From CAYZYO01 sp964482585 (GTDB lineage Bacteria; Bacillota; Syntrophomonadia; Syntrophomonadales; Syntrophomonadaceae): DNA of 44,186 nucleotides. This document shows positions 42,269 through 44,186 of this stretch, piece after piece. Location of the stretch: positions 1-44,186 of the forward strand of contig CAYZYO010000001.1 of NCBI GenBank assembly GCA_964482585.1. The letters are read 5' to 3'. The notes under the pieces were generated by a model. It did not search any database and was not told the origin of the DNA. It worked only from the letters and a program-made list of their open reading frames with translations. Every line of letters begins with the position of its first letter. Position 1 is the stretch's first letter. Both the position numbers and the translations under genes were made by a program.

Positions 42269-42737
42269 TGAAAGAAACAGAAGACCGGAATGGGATGAAT
42301 ATTTCTTACAGGTTGCCGACCTGGTTGCGAGTAGATCTACTTGTCTGAGAAGACAGGTAGGAGCTGTGTTAGTTCGTAATGAAAGAATTATCGCTACTGG
42401 TTACAATGGGGCTCCTAGAGGGTTAAAGCATTGTCTGGAGACTGGTTGTCTACGTGCCCAAAAAGGGATTCCATCTGGAGAGAGATATGAACTATGCCGG
42501 GGGGTTCATGCGGAACAGAATGCTATAATTAATGCAGCTTATTATGGGGTATCCACTCAGGATTCAATACTTTATTGCACTAATCAGCCCTGCATTATTT
42601 GTGCTCGAATGATAATAAATGCAGGGGTAATAAAAGTTGTTCACCGTGGGGATTTTAATGATGATCTAGCACTAGAGTTTCTTAAAGAAGCAGGTATTAA
42701 ATTAAGCTTTAAACCTGAGAAATCAAGTATAAAATAG
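42258..42737 (+). CDS. dCMP deaminase (ComEB-like)
   Basis: A 159-aa zinc-dependent deoxycytidylate deaminase, giving dUMP for thymidylate synthesis. The zinc site is HAEQNAIINAA plus QPCIICARMI (His and two Cys). RPEWDEYFLQVADLVASRS (split from residue ~8) is the usual start. It overlaps glyA, so translation is probably coupled, and glyA's methylene-THF serves the same dTMP pathway. Confidence 0.95.
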   Translation: MKDNERNRRPEWDEYFLQVADLVASRSTCLRRQVGAVLVRNERIIATGYNGAPRGLKHCLETGCLRAQKGIPSGERYELCRGVHAEQNAIINAAYYGVSTQDSILYCTNQPCIICARMIINAGVIKVVHRGDFNDDLALEFLKEAGIKLSFKPEKSSIK

Positions 42738-42772
42738 CAAGAAGTAATTATTATATTAATGGAGAAATAATT

Positions 42773-43084
42773 ATGAAGACAAAAACCTTATCCCTACCCA
42801 AGTTAAATCAACTTAATCCTACCCTGGAGTCTACTGCCTTGAAATTGATGGAAGAAGCAGGAGAATTAGCGCAAGCAATAGGTAAGTACCGGGGTTTAAG
42901 TGGAGAAAAAGTTCACATGGATAATGACACCGTTTTTGGTGAGATAGCCAGAGAATTACTTGATGTAGCCCAAACAGCAGTAACCATGATGTTTGTTATG
43001 GAAGATCAGTATGGCATTAATATTGAAAATCTTCTAAAAGACCACTGTACAAAATTGAAAAGCAAGGGTTATTTATGCCAATAA
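42773..43084 (+). CDS. MazG-like nucleotide pyrophosphohydrolase
   Basis: A 103-aa all-helical MazG/NTP-PPase protein. The metal-binding EExx motifs appear as LMEEAGELAQAIG (near residues 26-38) and a later ELLDVAQTAV (about 63-72). It would hydrolyse (d)NTPs to NMPs; the exact nucleotide is unknown. ATG follows GGAG. It occupies the gap between the deaminase gene and the ATP synthase operon. Confidence 0.85.
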   Translation: MKTKTLSLPKLNQLNPTLESTALKLMEEAGELAQAIGKYRGLSGEKVHMDNDTVFGEIARELLDVAQTAVTMMFVMEDQYGINIENLLKDHCTKLKSKGYLCQ

Positions 43085-43231
43085 AGTAAAGTAATTCGAC
43101 AAATAAACTCAATAAAATACCTATTTCACTAGAGGAATTTAATGTTGTGTTCTCGAATTTATTGTATTTATAACGCAAAATCTGTCGGAAGGAAATAGAT
43201 ATTAAATTATGCAAAAGCTATTCCTTGTCGC

Positions 43232-43252
43232 TTTCTTGGATTTACCAAGAAA
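43232..43252. terminator. Short hairpin upstream of atpZ
   Basis: TTTCTTGG and CCAAGAAA form a perfect 8-bp stem with a 5-base loop (ATTTA) in the 288-base gap between the MazG-like gene and atpZ. The tail is only weakly T-rich, so it may be a terminator for the upstream unit or an unrelated hairpin. Otherwise this gap holds nothing I recognise. Confidence 0.4.
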
Positions 43253-43372
43253 TTAATGTTATTTTGTCTCTAATTTGTAAAAATTTAAACAGGTTTTTAA
43301 AGGAATTTACAGTGTAATGACGAATGAAAAAGTGGGGGGTAATATCATATTTAAGCATAAAGGTGTGAAGCT

Positions 43373-43636
43373 ATGGCTGAGAAAAAAACCCATTGGGCCA
43401 AATCGCTTAGTGAAGCGATTAATTTAGGTACTACAGTAGCTGCCTCGGTTGCAGTCGGGTACTTTGCTGGTAAATGGTTAGATGGAAGGTTTGATACAGA
43501 ACCATGGTTAACCGTTTTAGGGTTTATGCTTGGTGTAGCTACAGGCATCAAGGTTATGTGGGAAAAAGCTGGGGGTGCTAAAAAAGCATCTTCATTTAAG
43601 TCTGATGTACAAAAAAACTCAGAGAAAGAAGACTGA
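43373..43636 (+). CDS. atpZ: AtpZ/AtpI-family ATP synthase-associated protein
   Basis: An 87-aa membrane protein at the head of the ATP synthase operon. Two hydrophobic helices (about residues 20-35, TTVAASVAVGYFAG, and 45-62, TVLGFMLGVATGIKVM) are separated by WLDGRFDTEP, the AtpZ/AtpI family pattern. Such proteins assist F1Fo assembly or ion uptake (Mg, Ca), with the exact role debated. ATG follows AAAGGTGTG. Confidence 0.85.
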   Translation: MAEKKTHWAKSLSEAINLGTTVAASVAVGYFAGKWLDGRFDTEPWLTVLGFMLGVATGIKVMWEKAGGAKKASSFKSDVQKNSEKED

Positions 43637-43645
43637 TTAAAGGGC

Positions 43646-43677
43646 TATCCAAAACCATATTAATATGGTTTTGGATA
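43646..43677. repeat. Perfect 32-bp palindrome between atpZ and atpB
   Basis: TATCCAAAACCATATT (43646-43661) is followed directly by its exact reverse complement AATATGGTTTTGGATA (43662-43677). The dyad has no spacer, so an RNA hairpin would have a few bases as loop. No T-run follows, so it does not look like a terminator. Confidence 0.85.
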
Positions 43678-43752
43678 TAAATCTGTGTTGATGTCGGCTA
43701 TAAGGCTGATAAGAGCTATAAAAATATACTTTAGGAAGGGGGGAGAAAGAAA

Positions 43753-44186
43753 ATGATATTTGGTATGTTGGATAGTCCCTATTTTCACCTTGGGCCGATT
43801 CCAGTTGATCATTTAATTGTTACCGAGTGGGTTATTATTGGGTTAATTGGTATTATTGCATTTTCGGCTACTAAGAATATGCAGATAGTTCCACGTGGTT
43901 TACAAAATGCTTTTGAAATGATTATAGTATGGACCTATGATTTTTTTACCCAGTTAATGGATAAAGAGCATGTGGCCAAAAAGTGGGCTCCCCTGCTCAC
44001 GGCGTTTTTTCTATTTATTCTGTTAAGTAACTACAGTGGCCTCATCCCTGGAGCTGCCCGCATTGAAGGCTTCCAGCCTCCTACCAGTAACTGGAATGTT
44101 ACAATGACATTAGCTTTAATAACCTTATTGGCAACTCATGTTGCAGGTTTTGCTGAACATAAGGGGCATTACCTGGGGCATTTTGT
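43753..44186 (+). CDS. atpB: ATP synthase Fo subunit a, 3' end outside window
   Basis: The frame opens at ATG 43753 after AGGAAGGGGGGAG and stays open for 144 codons to the window edge. FHLGPIPVDHLIVTEW, the IVPRGLQNAFEMIIVW helix, APLLTAFFLFILLSNYSGLIPG and TLALITLLATHVAGF match ATP synthase subunit a, the membrane stator channel for protons or sodium. The C-terminal helix with the essential Arg is beyond the window, so the coupling ion cannot be judged. It continues the operon after atpZ. Confidence 0.95.
   Translation, partial: MIFGMLDSPYFHLGPIPVDHLIVTEWVIIGLIGIIAFSATKNMQIVPRGLQNAFEMIIVWTYDFFTQLMDKEHVAKKWAPLLTAFFLFILLSNYSGLIPGAARIEGFQPPTSNWNVTMTLALITLLATHVAGFAEHKGHYLGHF

Noticed and set aside
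1..44186. CRISPR arrays, tRNA or rRNA genes, IS transposases, prophage genes
   Set aside because: I looked for regular repeats, clover-leaf sequences and transposase or phage motifs and found none.

Overview
This is 44 kb of a low-GC, densely packed genome, almost certainly from an anaerobic Clostridia-type Firmicute. The evidence is the AddAB recombination nuclease (instead of RecBCD), an Agr peptide-signalling pair, a Spo0F-like receiver, a HARE-HTH RpoE-like protein near pyrG, a four-cysteine L31, and the order rho - rpmE - prfA - prmC - tsaC - mntP - ywlE - rpiB - glyA - dCMP deaminase - atpZ - atpB. Strong Shine-Dalgarno sites and many TTG/GTG starts fit this. The exact genus cannot be read from the sequence. 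A run of 10 N inside glpX shows that it is a draft scaffold.

Layout. 1-2.8 kb: agrB (cut by the window edge), the tiny agrD pheromone gene with a terminator, a membrane GGDEF/HD-GYP c-di-GMP protein and a small zinc-ribbon protein. 2.8-3.8 kb: a non-coding stretch with a 75-bp inverted-repeat element, then a reverse-strand ferredoxin with an Arg/Gly-rich tail under a textbook Fur box. 3.8-12.4 kb: addB-addA, then a DUF89 phosphatase and a PCMT-like methyltransferase. 12.5-14.8 kb: an orphan CD-NTase-like gene whose catalytic DxD reads NxN, a nitronate monooxygenase-like flavoprotein and a small HTH protein. 15-18.6 kb: two metallo-beta-lactamase-fold hydrolases, trmO, a hotdog thioesterase and a cyclophilin, with related inverted repeats flanking the first hydrolase. 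18.8-20.5 kb: a second, atypical HD-GYP protein and a hypothetical. 20.6-24.8 kb: argS, rpoE-like gene, MBL hydrolase, pyrG. 25-27.3 kb: a FemAB-type transferase and a divergent alanine racemase, both cell-wall linked. 27.4-30.5 kb: Spo0F-like receiver, then fba, fsa/talC and glpX, a central sugar-phosphate block. 30.7-36.5 kb: rho, a LysM/M23 endopeptidase, a radical SAM protein, a YhaM-type nuclease, a DUF1287 protein and rpmE. 36.7-44.2 kb: translation and nucleotide genes leading into the F-type ATP synthase operon, which runs off the window in atpB.

Most of the window is conserved chromosomal backbone, not a mobile or defence island. I see no CRISPR array, tRNA, rRNA, IS transposase or prophage. 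The most interesting items are the stand-alone CD-NTase homologue with NxN in place of DxD (no CBASS effector or accessory gene next to it), the AgrBD pair next to a c-di-GMP enzyme without a visible AgrC/AgrA, the Fur-controlled ferredoxin with an RG-rich tail, the dispersed inverted-repeat elements, a tsaC gene that apparently starts with CTG, and a perfect 32-bp palindrome between atpZ and atpB.
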